From a virus, in the IMG/VR virus record IMGVR_UViG_3300007351_000020, positions 1 through 46,236 of that record: a stretch of DNA of 46,236 nucleotides, one strand, 5' to 3'. Made by a program: the position numbers and the translations under genes. The notes under the pieces were generated by a model that was not told where the DNA came from, made no database searches, and was given only the letters and a program-made list of their open reading frames with translations. Shown here one piece after another: positions 37,245 through 46,236 of this stretch (position 1 is the stretch's first letter; each line of letters starts with the position of its first letter).

Positions 37245-39351
37245 AATAATCCTGCGTGGAGCATTTGACGACAAGATCACACCCGCATACAAGCGGGCGA
37301 TGAATCAGGTCAAGGCGGAGGCTAAATCTGCTACTGCCGCAATGGGCCAGCTTTTCAATTCCGGCATCGGCCTAATCAAGCGCGGATTTACCAGCCTCTT
37401 GTCCCTCGCAAGGCGCGTATTCTCCGAACTCGTACAGGCCGCGAAATGGGCGGCATTAGGAATTGCCGCGATATCGGTAGCTTTAATCAAGATCGGCTCT
37501 GACGTTACGGAAGCGGAGAACCTTTTTGTCGTTTCAATGGGTGAAATGCGCTCGCAGGCAGAAGCATGGGCGAAAGAATTTTCGCGCACCCTGCGATTGA
37601 ATGTCAATGACGTAAAGAAATTTTTGGGCACGTTCAATGTCATGCTGTCAAGCCTCGGACTCGCCGCAGACGAAGCATATGAGATGTCGAAGGGGCTTGT
37701 CCGGCTCGCCTACGATATTAGCTCATTCTACAATCTGAAGCCCGAGGAGGCATTCCTGAAACTTCAGGCCGGCATCACCGGCGAGGTGGAGCCGTTAAAG
37801 CGCCTGGGAATTGTGCTGAATGAAACGACCGTAAAAGCTTACGCCATGGCGCATGGCATCGGCGAGGCCGGAAAAGAGCTTACGGAAAACCAAAAAATTC
37901 TTGCTCGTTACGGCGCATTGATGGAAGCAACGAAAAAGGCTCAGGGCGATCTTAACCGGACGCTGGGAAGCTCTACGAACATATTCCGCTCGATTTGGGC
38001 GGCGATCCGAGAAGTTGCTCAGCATATCGGCAAGGGGATCGTTGAGAGCAAAGCGTTTCAGGCCGCCGTTAAATGGCTGGGTGATACATTCATTGAATTG
38101 AAAGATAAGATCCTCGGGGTGAATATCTCCGAAACGATAGACCGCTGGACCGACAGCATCCGCCGCTTTTTCACTGAAACATTGAATGTGGGGGCGCGGC
38201 TGCAGAACATGAAACAGCAGGCGCTCGATCTGCTCAGAAGTATTCCTATTGGCGGAACGATCACGGAAACCAAAGTGCATTCCACCGGATTCGGAACGGA
38301 AAAGACCACCACGACCCGGGCCCGGACGCTGGCGGATATCGGCGGTATTCGAGAGGCGCTAAAGGCGCTCGGAGTTGACGCCAAACAATTCATTGCCGAT
38401 GCGTTCACGTGGATCGAGCAGAAGATTCTCGCGGCGTTTGCATATATCAAATCCGGCGAGGCTAAAAGAGACTTCGAAGGCTTAAAGAGAAGCTGGGCGG
38501 CCTTCAGGGAAGATGTTGCTGTAATCGCTGGCGTACTTCGGCCAACGTACACAATATTAAAAAACCTTGCCGGCCTCGCCTTTGACTTTGCTAAAGCACA
38601 CCCGGATATCGCCGCCCTTGGCGCCGCCTTTATTCTGCTCGGACCGCCAATTGCCAGAATAGTAGGGCCGCTCGCCACTATCGCATCGTTCCTGTTTACC
38701 ATCGGGAGCGGAGTAATCCCCGTGATTATCTCCGGCATAGGCGCGGTTGTGGGTGTTCTTGGTGGACCGCTGACGCTTGCGATCATCGGCGTTGTTGCCG
38801 CAATCACCTCGATTTACCTCAATTGGGAAAACATCTGGAAAATGTTTCGTGACGGTTGGTGGGCAATCCGGGATGCCGCGATCGAAACATGGGAAATGAT
38901 CAAGGAAGCATTCACATTTGATGCCTTGACGCTGGCGCTTAATGGTTTTATCGACGGCGCGAAGGCAACATGGCAGGATTTTTCCACCTGGTTCAAATCC
39001 CTCTGGAACGAAACCATAAGCGCGGGTATCGATAAGGTCAAGGAATTCTTCGGGGTTGCGCGTCCTCAGCATAAAGAAAGCCCGTCCATGATCGAGAATT
39101 GGGCGGCTGGTATTGGACAGATTGAAGCCACGTTTGCGAGCGCGATGTCAAACATGATGGCGCAGTCGCAAGTATTAACGGCTCAGTCGAGGCCAAATTA
39201 TCAAACGTCGTATTCCACGGTCATTAATGGCGGCATCAATGTTTCTCTTCCGCCTTCGAATGACCCCGAAACACTGTCAGATGAATTTGTCCGCAGGCTC
39301 CAACACAAGATGAACCGGCGCTCTCGCGTTGGCTGGGACCCGATCTCATGA
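37228..39351 (+). CDS. Tape measure protein
   Basis: This 707-residue protein is the longest in the tail block. The N-terminus is helical (ITPAYKRAMNQVKAEAKSA), followed by a hydrophobic stretch (AAKWAALGIAAISVALIKIG) and the region SLGLAADEAYEMSKGLVRLA with LKAGITGEVEPLKRLGIV-like LQAGITGEVEPLKRLGIV, typical of tape-measure proteins. Strongly hydrophobic segments lie at about residues 465-535 (VIPVIISGIGAVVGVLGGPL). It sets tail length and probably helps DNA pass the membrane. Confidence 0.92.
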   Translation: MPRPVEIILRGAFDDKITPAYKRAMNQVKAEAKSATAAMGQLFNSGIGLIKRGFTSLLSLARRVFSELVQAAKWAALGIAAISVALIKIGSDVTEAENLFVVSMGEMRSQAEAWAKEFSRTLRLNVNDVKKFLGTFNVMLSSLGLAADEAYEMSKGLVRLAYDISSFYNLKPEEAFLKLQAGITGEVEPLKRLGIVLNETTVKAYAMAHGIGEAGKELTENQKILARYGALMEATKKAQGDLNRTLGSSTNIFRSIWAAIREVAQHIGKGIVESKAFQAAVKWLGDTFIELKDKILGVNISETIDRWTDSIRRFFTETLNVGARLQNMKQQALDLLRSIPIGGTITETKVHSTGFGTEKTTTTRARTLADIGGIREALKALGVDAKQFIADAFTWIEQKILAAFAYIKSGEAKRDFEGLKRSWAAFREDVAVIAGVLRPTYTILKNLAGLAFDFAKAHPDIAALGAAFILLGPPIARIVGPLATIASFLFTIGSGVIPVIISGIGAVVGVLGGPLTLAIIGVVAAITSIYLNWENIWKMFRDGWWAIRDAAIETWEMIKEAFTFDALTLALNGFIDGAKATWQDFSTWFKSLWNETISAGIDKVKEFFGVARPQHKESPSMIENWAAGIGQIEATFASAMSNMMAQSQVLTAQSRPNYQTSYSTVINGGINVSLPPSNDPETLSDEFVRRLQHKMNRRSRVGWDPIS

Positions 39352-39707
39352 GTGTGATATTCACACAGGGAGCAACGACCGTAACATTAACCCGCGGCCC
39401 GATATTCCCGTACACGCCGCAGACGGATAAATACCAGCTCATAGGCCGGACGGCCGGTAATACAATCATTGTCCAGGAGCTTGCAACACAGGATTCGGTT
39501 TATACGTTTCGATTCGCTAACGTCTCAGACAGCGATTATGCCGATCTGTATAGCTTCTGGAATACAACGATCGATGGAGCAAATGAGACGTTTACCTTTA
39601 CCGACCCGGATGCTTCCGCGCATACCGCCCGCTGGATGAACGGCTGGAAATGGGAGCAGACATCCGAAGGCCGCTGGGCCGGGGAAGTAACTTTGAGGTA
39701 TGAATGA
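39348..39707 (+). CDS. Distal tail-like protein
   Basis: This 119-residue protein is coupled to the tape measure (ATGA). It is beta-rich (YTFRFANVSDSDYADLYSFW, then NETFTFTDPDASAHTARWM), with a fold pattern of small proteins at the tail tip that receive the tube. The assignment rests on position plus beta content. Confidence 0.7.
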   Translation: MSVIFTQGATTVTLTRGPIFPYTPQTDKYQLIGRTAGNTIIVQELATQDSVYTFRFANVSDSDYADLYSFWNTTIDGANETFTFTDPDASAHTARWMNGWKWEQTSEGRWAGEVTLRYE

Positions 39708-40972
39708 GAACTCTAACAGCCGCGATGGAGGCGCAACGGACCGCTACCGCAACATCCCCGCGCATTCTCGTCAGGATTGACATTTCCGGCGACGGCGACT
39801 ATTCCGGCATGTACTCAGACCAGGACATGGATGTATCCGGCAACACCTACGAGGGATACGTTCAGGAGATATCCGACATCAACTCTTCCCTCGATCTCGT
39901 GAAACTCGGAAGCACGGATGACATTGAGATCATCATGAAAAATGACGATACGGAGAAGTTCGCCACAATCGCAATCACAAATCAGCTTGAAGGTAAAGCC
40001 GTTTGGGTTGAACTGTGGTTCCCGGGGACTACATACAGCACAGACGCTATAACCCTTTTTCGCGGGCATATCGAGTCGATCCGGGAGCACGCAAACGGCG
40101 GAACGGCGCTGCATTGCGTGGAATTTGGCAAGAAATACCTTCAAGAACTTCCGCTCCGGGAGATAAATGAGGATGATTTTGATTGGGATTTGCCGCCTGA
40201 AAACCTGGGCGCGAAAATCCCGGTGATCTATGGCAAGCTGGAGAATGCGAAAGGGCTTTGTATTTGGGGTTATCCGACCACGAAATTATACACGGCGCAT
40301 CGGGCCGAACAAACCGTAATTCTCTGTGATGATGTGTCTAATTTTCCGTCATCTGGCACCGTTTTAATTGGCATGGAAGAGATCAGCTATGGCGACATCG
40401 ATGTTGAGTATGACTTTGAAGGCCAGACAATAGGAGCCTTGCTCGATTGCACGCGCGGCGCCGGTGGCACAACAGCCCTTCCCCACAAAGAGGGCAGCGT
40501 GGTCGCCATTGCAAAGCAACACATCTATATTTTTGCCGATCACGGTTGCGGGGCGATCCGGGCGCCGCTGATCAATGGGATTCGCCCGATTGACGATTAT
40601 ACGAGCAATGATGCATCCACCTCATTCGCGCGGCTGCGCGACGGAGAAACACAGCGGACGTGCATTCTCACGTTTGACGAGTCGCCGGCGCGATATCTGG
40701 AGATACAGGAAGGCGTGGAATCGATGAATGTATATCCGAATGTGGTGGATGCAGTAAATAGCGCAACCGACCCGACAAACGCGATTGATCAAATCGAGGG
40801 AGACAGTTATGCCCAAGTATCGGCCGCCGCAACCCCGCTGGCGGTTAAACAGACACTCGATCTATCTGATTACGAGTATGAGCGCGGCCCGATAAAGCAG
40901 GCATTCGTGACGGTTGAGTATGAATATGACGGCACATTTTCGGTCGGCGATTTTACGGTGGACGTAGCCTAA
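39704..40972 (+). CDS. Tail tip/baseplate hub protein
   Basis: This 422-residue protein starts in the stop of the previous gene. The N-terminal part (ILVRIDISGDGDYSG, then WVELWFPG...TLFRGHIES) resembles hub-domain starts. The centre has IPVIYGKLENAKG and the strand NFPSSGTVLIGMEEISYGDI, a recurrent module in tail-tip proteins of environmental siphophages. It is probably a structural protein of the tip ring. No enzymatic motif was seen. Confidence 0.7.
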   Translation: MRTLTAAMEAQRTATATSPRILVRIDISGDGDYSGMYSDQDMDVSGNTYEGYVQEISDINSSLDLVKLGSTDDIEIIMKNDDTEKFATIAITNQLEGKAVWVELWFPGTTYSTDAITLFRGHIESIREHANGGTALHCVEFGKKYLQELPLREINEDDFDWDLPPENLGAKIPVIYGKLENAKGLCIWGYPTTKLYTAHRAEQTVILCDDVSNFPSSGTVLIGMEEISYGDIDVEYDFEGQTIGALLDCTRGAGGTTALPHKEGSVVAIAKQHIYIFADHGCGAIRAPLINGIRPIDDYTSNDASTSFARLRDGETQRTCILTFDESPARYLEIQEGVESMNVYPNVVDAVNSATDPTNAIDQIEGDSYAQVSAAATPLAVKQTLDLSDYEYERGPIKQAFVTVEYEYDGTFSVGDFTVDVA

Positions 40973-40973
40973 T

Positions 40974-41210
40974 ATGCAGTCCTGGAATTTATATGATGTC
41001 GATCAAGGCCATTCCAAAAATTCGGATGATACGAAGGATCGGGATTTTGTTGGGCGCGGAGGCGTCCAGGACGCAAAATTTTGGAGGCAGTCATCCGAAC
41101 CGACGCCTGTTGCCGGCAAGACAAACTTTTGGGAAGACACTGACGACGGCCATGAATATAAATATAACTTTTCACTGTCAATGTGGGTTTCAATCACGGG
41201 GTTTTCATAA
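40974..41210 (+). CDS. Small tail protein
   Basis: This 78-residue polar, Asp/Ser-rich protein ends in aromatic strands (NFSLSMWVSITGFS). It has no clear ribosome site, so it is probably translated by re-initiation from the upstream stop only three bases away. The function is unknown. Confidence 0.55.
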   Translation: MQSWNLYDVDQGHSKNSDDTKDRDFVGRGGVQDAKFWRQSSEPTPVAGKTNFWEDTDDGHEYKYNFSLSMWVSITGFS

Positions 41211-42355
41211 TGCCTGTAAGCGGCGAACCTCCTTATAGCTGGTATAAAGGCACGTCCCTTACAAAGCAATTCTTTTGGAGTCGCATCTTTTGTGAGGCGA
41301 TGCAGGCGCTAAACAATCGCGCCGCCATTGTCGAGATGTCGCCCTTTACATGGTATGCGTATCGCCCTAATGGTTCGGTGATCGGAGCTCTCGAACACTT
41401 ATCGTTTACATACGAAGAGGCAGAAAACGAGGAGGATATTTCCGCAGGCAAGACGCTCGAAAACGACACGACGGCGGCAAGCGCGGAAATATATTCAATC
41501 AACACAACGACTAAACGCATCATAATTATTGCCACAAGCACCATTGATTGGAATGCGGGAGACGCGATCTCGTGCGATACATTTGCGGCAGTGATCAGCG
41601 ACACATATATTTCATGCCCGGATGATGACGCGCTCAAGAATTTCAAAGCGTGGCGTCACTCGAATGTAATTTACGATATGCGGACGGCGATTGACCAACT
41701 CATTGCCAGCGGCAGGTATAAAACACCCGATACCTATGAGGACTACACGCTCGCGAGGCTGTTAACTGATGCGGTTGCTAGAGAAGATTGGAAACACACG
41801 ATAGCGGCAATTCAGGGGTTGGGCTATTACGATCCCGAGGATATAGAGGAAATTCTGAAGTGCGCCGATCTCTTGATTCCGGGTATCTGGTATATCCCAA
41901 AGACATATATCGGAGAAACCGTTGTTCAAGAAGCGGCGGCGACACGGACAAATTACAGTGAGGCGCCGTATCGAGAGGACGGATTCTGGACGCTGAGCTG
42001 TACAGGGGCTGCGGGCAAGAAGGGCTCCGTAGCGTGCGACGGCTATCATTTCACACTGCAAACAGGGGAATGGGAGACCGGCGGCGCGCTGACGGCAGAA
42101 GTTGCCGTTGGCGAAACAGATAGAATGGTTGATTTCTCCCCTACCGTGAGTTTTTTGACTGTACTAGGGGATTATTGGGAATTCACTTTTAGCGGCGACG
42201 CTTCGACTGTGCTAATGACGGCAACATCTGGGACGCGATATAAATATACGCCCAGCCTGGATTCTATTGAATACCAACTGCTGATAGATGGACAGTGGCA
42301 GACATGGTGGGAGGGCGAGGGCGACACGATACGCCATACATTTGAGGCGCCCTGA
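41210..42355 (+). CDS. Tail tip protein
   Basis: This is 381 residues from ATG 41210 (TAATG with the previous gene). The aromatic N-terminus (PYSWYKGTSLTKQFFWSRIF) is followed by alternating helical and beta parts and a C-terminal strand-rich domain (DTIRHTFEAP end). I recognise no domain. Its place between two hub-like genes makes it a structural tail-tip component. Confidence 0.65.
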   Translation: MPVSGEPPYSWYKGTSLTKQFFWSRIFCEAMQALNNRAAIVEMSPFTWYAYRPNGSVIGALEHLSFTYEEAENEEDISAGKTLENDTTAASAEIYSINTTTKRIIIIATSTIDWNAGDAISCDTFAAVISDTYISCPDDDALKNFKAWRHSNVIYDMRTAIDQLIASGRYKTPDTYEDYTLARLLTDAVAREDWKHTIAAIQGLGYYDPEDIEEILKCADLLIPGIWYIPKTYIGETVVQEAAATRTNYSEAPYREDGFWTLSCTGAAGKKGSVACDGYHFTLQTGEWETGGALTAEVAVGETDRMVDFSPTVSFLTVLGDYWEFTFSGDASTVLMTATSGTRYKYTPSLDSIEYQLLIDGQWQTWWEGEGDTIRHTFEAP

Positions 42356-42358
42356 CAA

Positions 42359-43480
42359 ATGACTATCAATTATTTCAAAATCAACCTGGGAAGCGGACTC
42401 GATGACATTCTGACGGACCCCTGGGGCTTTTTCACAAACAAGGTGGTTCGCGTGAGCAGCACAACAAGCTCGCCGGTTAAGGTGCGGAACGTCCTTTTTA
42501 ATATCGAGTATCACCCGGCCGATATCCGCGTCGGTGATGATGTGCGGGCGACGGTGTGGGGCGACACGGTCACCGAGGATATGGAGCCGGTTGTTGACGG
42601 CAGTGGGGTTGTTGCGGAGCACCCGGCAACAATCCTCTATCATTTGCTGAGTTACTGGTTTCAGGTGCCGGCCGCGCGAATCGATAAGCAGTCGTTTCGT
42701 GACGCAAAGAATACATTAGGAGACGTGCGTTTCGCGTTCGCGCTTTCACAGGCGAGGGCGGGAGAGGAGATCCTTGCCGATCTCGCGTATCAAGCCCGAT
42801 GCTGGTTATTCATGGACTCCGGCAAATACAAGCTCGTTGTCAGGCCAACCGTGCTAACCACGTCCGTCCGCTCGATCGGCACGACCGGAGTAACCGGATT
42901 CATTGGCGGCACAACAAAGCTATTTCCGCTGGGACTGAAGCAAATCTATAACAAAGTGATCGTCAAATATTATCACTCGAATAAAGATGAACTGGACCCG
43001 TACAAACGAAAGGTTATCGCTCAGGACGTTGACAGTCAAACGGAATTCGGAATCCGGACGCTCACGATCGACGCATGGGCGGTCCGGCAGTACGAATGGG
43101 CGCTAAATATCGCAAATCATTATCTCGCCTGGCACCTCGGGCCGCGCTACATATGGCAGGCGGAAACATACCTCGGAAACATGGATCTCGAGCGCGGGGA
43201 CGTTGTTGCTATTACTGACAGCCAATGGGGGCTTTCCGGTGCGTTAGGCGTGGTTGTTGGCATCCAGTGGCTACCAGGATCGGCGCCTGCAGGACGCATG
43301 TATAAAATGCGGCTGAATGTTTTGCTCTATCCCTGTGACTTCTATTGGACCTCGAACCCCAGCGATGAAGAGCCGGAAGAGGGCGAGCCCGAGACGCCCG
43401 ATAATCCGTTTGATCCGGGCGACCGTGGGATCTGGTTTGGCGGCGGCTGGGGGATCGGCTTCGGCCGGGGGATTGCCTAA
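42359..43480 (+). CDS. Tail tip/hub protein with Gly-rich end
   Basis: This 373-residue protein has LYHLLSYWFQVPAARID and ADLAYQARCWLFMDSGKYKL, similar in style to central tail-tip proteins that bind the tape-measure end. An acidic linker (DEEPEEGEPETPDNPFDPGD) leads to a glycine/aromatic tail (GIWFGGGWGIGFGRGIA), which could insert into or anchor the next tip component. No enzymatic motif was seen. Confidence 0.65.
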   Translation: MTINYFKINLGSGLDDILTDPWGFFTNKVVRVSSTTSSPVKVRNVLFNIEYHPADIRVGDDVRATVWGDTVTEDMEPVVDGSGVVAEHPATILYHLLSYWFQVPAARIDKQSFRDAKNTLGDVRFAFALSQARAGEEILADLAYQARCWLFMDSGKYKLVVRPTVLTTSVRSIGTTGVTGFIGGTTKLFPLGLKQIYNKVIVKYYHSNKDELDPYKRKVIAQDVDSQTEFGIRTLTIDAWAVRQYEWALNIANHYLAWHLGPRYIWQAETYLGNMDLERGDVVAITDSQWGLSGALGVVVGIQWLPGSAPAGRMYKMRLNVLLYPCDFYWTSNPSDEEPEEGEPETPDNPFDPGDRGIWFGGGWGIGFGRGIA

Positions 43481-43861
43481 ATGTCCGATACCGCGCTTTT
43501 CGCATTCAATAAAAAAGATTTTTACATATTGGGGCGTGTGCGAGAGCGGCAGGCGCTGGCCGCCGGCACGGTTGACGATCTCTCGTATGACGATACAACG
43601 GGCCGGATTAAATTCTGCTTACTCGATCTTACGTGTGTGGCTGAGATTGACGAATCCGGGAATCTCTATATCCCGGGGCGAGTGCGGGAAAGAGAGGTAT
43701 TCGCAAACAGGAATTCGACCGACGGCATCCGGGCGGAGGCATCGGCGGTTGTGCTGAATATCGGGATTACATCGGTTGTCGAATTTACCGTTACCGCCAT
43801 GAGAATTAAAGGGCGGCTGTATGAGCACACGCTCGGGGCGGCATTGCTCGCGGGCGTGTGA
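43481..43861 (+). CDS. Small tail protein before the fibre
   Basis: This is 126 residues. It starts directly after the previous stop. An internal duplication is visible: FYILGRVRERQALAAG and LYIPGRVREREVFANR. It is beta-rich. It may be an adaptor that attaches the fibre encoded downstream. Confidence 0.6.
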   Translation: MSDTALFAFNKKDFYILGRVRERQALAAGTVDDLSYDDTTGRIKFCLLDLTCVAEIDESGNLYIPGRVREREVFANRNSTDGIRAEASAVVLNIGITSVVEFTVTAMRIKGRLYEHTLGAALLAGV

Positions 43862-43863
43862 GA

Positions 43864-44030
43864 AGTCCAAAGTCCAAAGGCTAAGGTCCAAGGTTGCGGG
43901 CCGTGCCCGTGAAGAGGAGGAAAAGCCGTGAAAATGAATCCGTGGTCAAAAATCTTCGTGTTTTTCTGTCTTGGTCTTTTCGTTTTGGTCTCCCTGACCT
44001 TGGACCTTAGACGTTGGACCTTGGACCAAA
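43864..44030. repeat. Host-type GTCCAA repeats, partly inside the fibre gene
   Basis: AGTCCAAAGTCCAAAGG and AAGGTCCAAGGT (43864-43894) are followed, in opposite orientation, by ACCTTGGACCTT and TTGGACCTTGGACC (43997-44030). The inverted pair could form a long hairpin around the fibre start. GAATCCGTGGTCAAAAA (43937-43953) matches the GAATTCGTGGTTAAAT seen at 1181-1196. Confidence 0.7.
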
Positions 44031-46236
44031 TTTCCGCATGGGCTTTGGGCTACAGCCCTATCACCGCCGTGGCCGTTGGCGAAGGTGACGTGGTCATATG
44101 GGACTCTTCGACTGCCTATCAGGTGACCACGACCACCACGCAAGGCAGTCAGCTTGTGGCCGGCGTGTGCGATGAGGCGGCCTCACTCGGGCAGCCCGCG
44201 CCAATCACTTCCAGCGGCCCATGCGTCAAAGTGGCGGTTACGGGCAGCGTCTCGATCGGCGATTACCTGATTACGAGTACGACGGCGGGCAAGGCGGTTG
44301 CGTCGGCCACGCTCGTTAACGGAGTATTTGGCCGGGCGATCACTGAGGATGGTACGCCGTCAGCCGGCTTCTGCTATGCGGACGTTGATGTCGGATTACA
44401 GGACGGTGCGGGTACTCCCAGCGCCGGAACAATTACAGAATCGATGCTCGATATCACGAACGCGGCTGTAGACGAATATACGCTCACCTACGAAACAACC
44501 GACGATGATCTTGAATGGCACGCGCCTTCCGAATGGATAAGCGTGGATGATCCTCTTGTGTGGCGCGGCGGGTTTCTCCTCGATATTCTGGCCGATGGGA
44601 TCAATGACCTCCATATCGATTGGGGGACCGACGCGGACCAGGTTAGCCAGGATGATGTTGTCGACGGCACGTCTTACGAGCGCGTGGCGGCAAATCAGCT
44701 TTCCAGCGGCATCTATATTGACGCCACGACCGCGGTTAAAGGTATTGCCTCGTTTGTGAGCTCATTTTTCTCCGTCTCTTCCGGTGCGGTATCCATTGCG
44801 AATGATGCAATCACCGAAGCACTCCTGAAGGCCGTCAATGCCGCTTCGGATGAATACTGCTTTACCTATGAGAGCACGACGGGTGACTTTGAATGGGAAG
44901 CGCCTTCCGACCTGTTCACCGCAGGCGCGTCACTCGATTGGGCTGGCGGGTTCGTTCTCGAAGTTGCGGCGGACGGCGTGAACGACCTGCATGTTGATTG
45001 GGGGACCGGAACGAATCAGGTATCAGCGGCGGACGTGCCTTTTGCTGACGGCGACAGCAACTATACGGCTACCACGGTTGAGGCTGCATTTGCCGAACTC
45101 GATGACACAAACCCGTCAGGCGTGAATGCCGCAGACGCAAAGGTTGACTGGACTCAATTGGGTTCTGTCCCCGCCGGATTCGCTGACGGTACGGATGATA
45201 CAGGGGGCGGCGGCGATATTACAGACGTGTTTGATTGTGCCACCGGCGATTGCGCATCTATCGCCATGACGGACGGTGATCTTCTCAATGCCTCTGCCGT
45301 CAATGGTTCGAGCACGACTGAAGGCATTATCATTCCGCAGTCTACCGACTGTTCGGCGGCAACGGCTGAAGGTCAGCTTTGCTGGGATACCGACAACACC
45401 ACGCTCTATATCGGCAACGACGGCGGTACGTCTCAGATAGGCGCGGCTGGCGGCGCTGGCGATATCTCAGACGTTTACAACTGTGCATCGGGTGACTGTG
45501 CGGCTATAGCCATGGCCGACGGGGACCTGCTGAATGGTTCGGCTGTCAACTGCTCAGGTACGGGCGAGGGCATCATATTGCCGCAGGCGGCTGATTGCGC
45601 CGCTGCTACCGCAGAGGGTCAGATATGCTGGGACACTGACGATCGGCTGTATGTGGGAACAGGCGCGGCTACGGTGGGGATGCTGAAAGCGACGGATACG
45701 GGCGGGGCAATCGACTTCGGCGGCTCTACCAGTTTAGAGATTCCCAATGGCACAGATCCACAGCCTAATGCTACCGGCGAAATAGCACTTGATACCGACC
45801 TTGCGGATTGGTCAATCGACCGGGCGCTTATCGTCTATGCCCTTGACGCCACAAATCAAATGTACGCTATCGCCGTTCATGAGGATGAATTTGCAAGCCT
45901 GGCCGATGACTTCATAGTCAAATACGATGCCGCAACGGATGAATTTAAACTGGAGGAAGATACGGGCGGAAGTGGCGGATTTGTAGATCGAGGCGATCCA
46001 GCGGCCAATGATTACACACAAGCCACATTGACGAGTGACAGCACATATCATGACCTTGATTTGAGCGCAATCGTGCCAGCAGGTGCAACCGGGGTGCTTC
46101 TCAAAATCATGATCAAAGATGCTACCGTAGGGGCGGCTTTCACAGTTAGAAAGAATGGCAACACCAACGCGTACGCAACCTCATCAGTTCGCACACAGGT
46201 TGCAAATGTTTATGTTGAAGGCTGCGTAACAATCCC
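43928..46236 (+). CDS. Tail fibre protein, N-terminal part (continues at 1-184)
   Basis: The frame is open from GTG 43928 (behind GAGGAGG) to the contig end and continues at base 1, giving about 797 residues. The start encodes a hydrophobic segment (IFVFFCLGLFVLVSL) partly made of repeat DNA. The body is Gly/Thr/Asp-rich and built of duplicated modules. In module A (44459-44668 and 44837-45052), both copies share EAPSD/HAPSE, ADGxNDLHxDWGT. In module B (45206-45442 and 45449-45681), both share GDCA-IAM-DGDLLN, ATAEGQ-CWDTD. Module B resembles the AxxGxLYWxxD pattern of phage fibre shafts. It probably contacts the host surface. Confidence 0.85.
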   Translation, partial: MKMNPWSKIFVFFCLGLFVLVSLTLDLRRWTLDQISAWALGYSPITAVAVGEGDVVIWDSSTAYQVTTTTTQGSQLVAGVCDEAASLGQPAPITSSGPCVKVAVTGSVSIGDYLITSTTAGKAVASATLVNGVFGRAITEDGTPSAGFCYADVDVGLQDGAGTPSAGTITESMLDITNAAVDEYTLTYETTDDDLEWHAPSEWISVDDPLVWRGGFLLDILADGINDLHIDWGTDADQVSQDDVVDGTSYERVAANQLSSGIYIDATTAVKGIASFVSSFFSVSSGAVSIANDAITEALLKAVNAASDEYCFTYESTTGDFEWEAPSDLFTAGASLDWAGGFVLEVAADGVNDLHVDWGTGTNQVSAADVPFADGDSNYTATTVEAAFAELDDTNPSGVNAADAKVDWTQLGSVPAGFADGTDDTGGGGDITDVFDCATGDCASIAMTDGDLLNASAVNGSSTTEGIIIPQSTDCSAATAEGQLCWDTDNTTLYIGNDGGTSQIGAAGGAGDISDVYNCASGDCAAIAMADGDLLNGSAVNCSGTGEGIILPQAADCAAATAEGQICWDTDDRLYVGTGAATVGMLKATDTGGAIDFGGSTSLEIPNGTDPQPNATGEIALDTDLADWSIDRALIVYALDATNQMYAIAVHEDEFASLADDFIVKYDAATDEFKLEEDTGGSGGFVDRGDPAANDYTQATLTSDSTYHDLDLSAIVPAGATGVLLKIMIKDATVGAAFTVRKNGNTNAYATSSVRTQVANVYVEGCVTI
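46138..46236. repeat. Terminal direct repeat, right copy
   Basis: This is identical to bases 1-99. It lies inside the tail-fibre gene, so the right contig end is an assembly break point within a coding region and not a gene boundary. Confidence 0.95.

Noticed and set aside
38058-38807. 249-codon minus-strand open frame inside the tape-measure gene
   Set aside because: It lies fully antisense to a well-supported gene, has a composition typical of antisense reading in G+C-rich codons and no ribosome site or motif.

Overview
This window is the complete or near-complete genome of an uncultured tailed double-stranded DNA phage (Caudoviricetes) with a long non-contractile tail and an HK97-type head. 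The first 99 bases are identical to the last 99, so the contig closes into a circle of about 46,137 bp. The closure is confirmed by the tail-fibre frame, which runs off the right end and stops cleanly at base 184. The host cannot be named. Genes follow strong Shine-Dalgarno sequences and textbook sigma70 promoters, so a bacterial host is clear. Short repeats of the kind scattered through chromosomes of environmental bacteria suggest DNA exchange with a host genome. No tRNA, CRISPR array, integrase or recognisable CI-type repressor was seen.

Layout, nearly all on the + strand. (1) 148-3148: an opposite-strand secreted SGNH-like gene, a small membrane protein, then a lysis cassette (coiled-coil membrane protein, M15 peptidase endolysin, two out-of-frame overlapping membrane genes, one more small protein) closed by a hairpin. 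(2) 3215-6333: a self-contained operon with a consensus promoter at one end and a perfect hairpin terminator at the other. It encodes two unknown proteins, an IbrA-like PAPS-reductase-family protein, an IbrB/ParB-like protein, a small putative DNA-binding protein and a zinc microprotein. (3) 6395-6871: a compact control region with two promoters pointing at each other, an 18-bp operator-like palindrome, short peptides and a predicted antisense RNA. (4) 6900-12239: small zinc-binding and coiled-coil proteins around a helicase-methyltransferase fusion. (5) 12274-17156: recombination and replication. This holds a probable annealing protein with a Cas4-like nuclease, a lambda-O-like initiator carrying iterons inside its gene, a DnaB-like ATPase, a primase-type zinc-finger protein, and a cytosine methyltransferase gene that is dual-coding. 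(6) 17221-22914: about 17 small accessory genes, including a radical-SAM-like DUF5131 protein and RuvC. (7) 22974-31237: HNH, PLD-like protein, terminase small and large subunits, second HNH, portal, ClpP-like protease, capsid. (8) 31254-46236 and 1-184: decoration proteins, connectors, tail tube, frameshifted tail chaperones, tape measure, tail tip and fibre.

The genes form a normal lytic and assembly programme: initiator, helicase and primase-like protein at an internal origin; recombination and resolution enzymes; HNH-assisted terminase packaging; and a lambda-like tail pathway. Laid over this are several less ordinary layers: two DNA methyltransferases, the IbrAB-type operon, the antisense control region, and four similarly built nested stem-loops between structural genes. 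Functions are inferred from sequence motifs read by eye. Many small genes remain unassigned and are described only by what can be seen in them.
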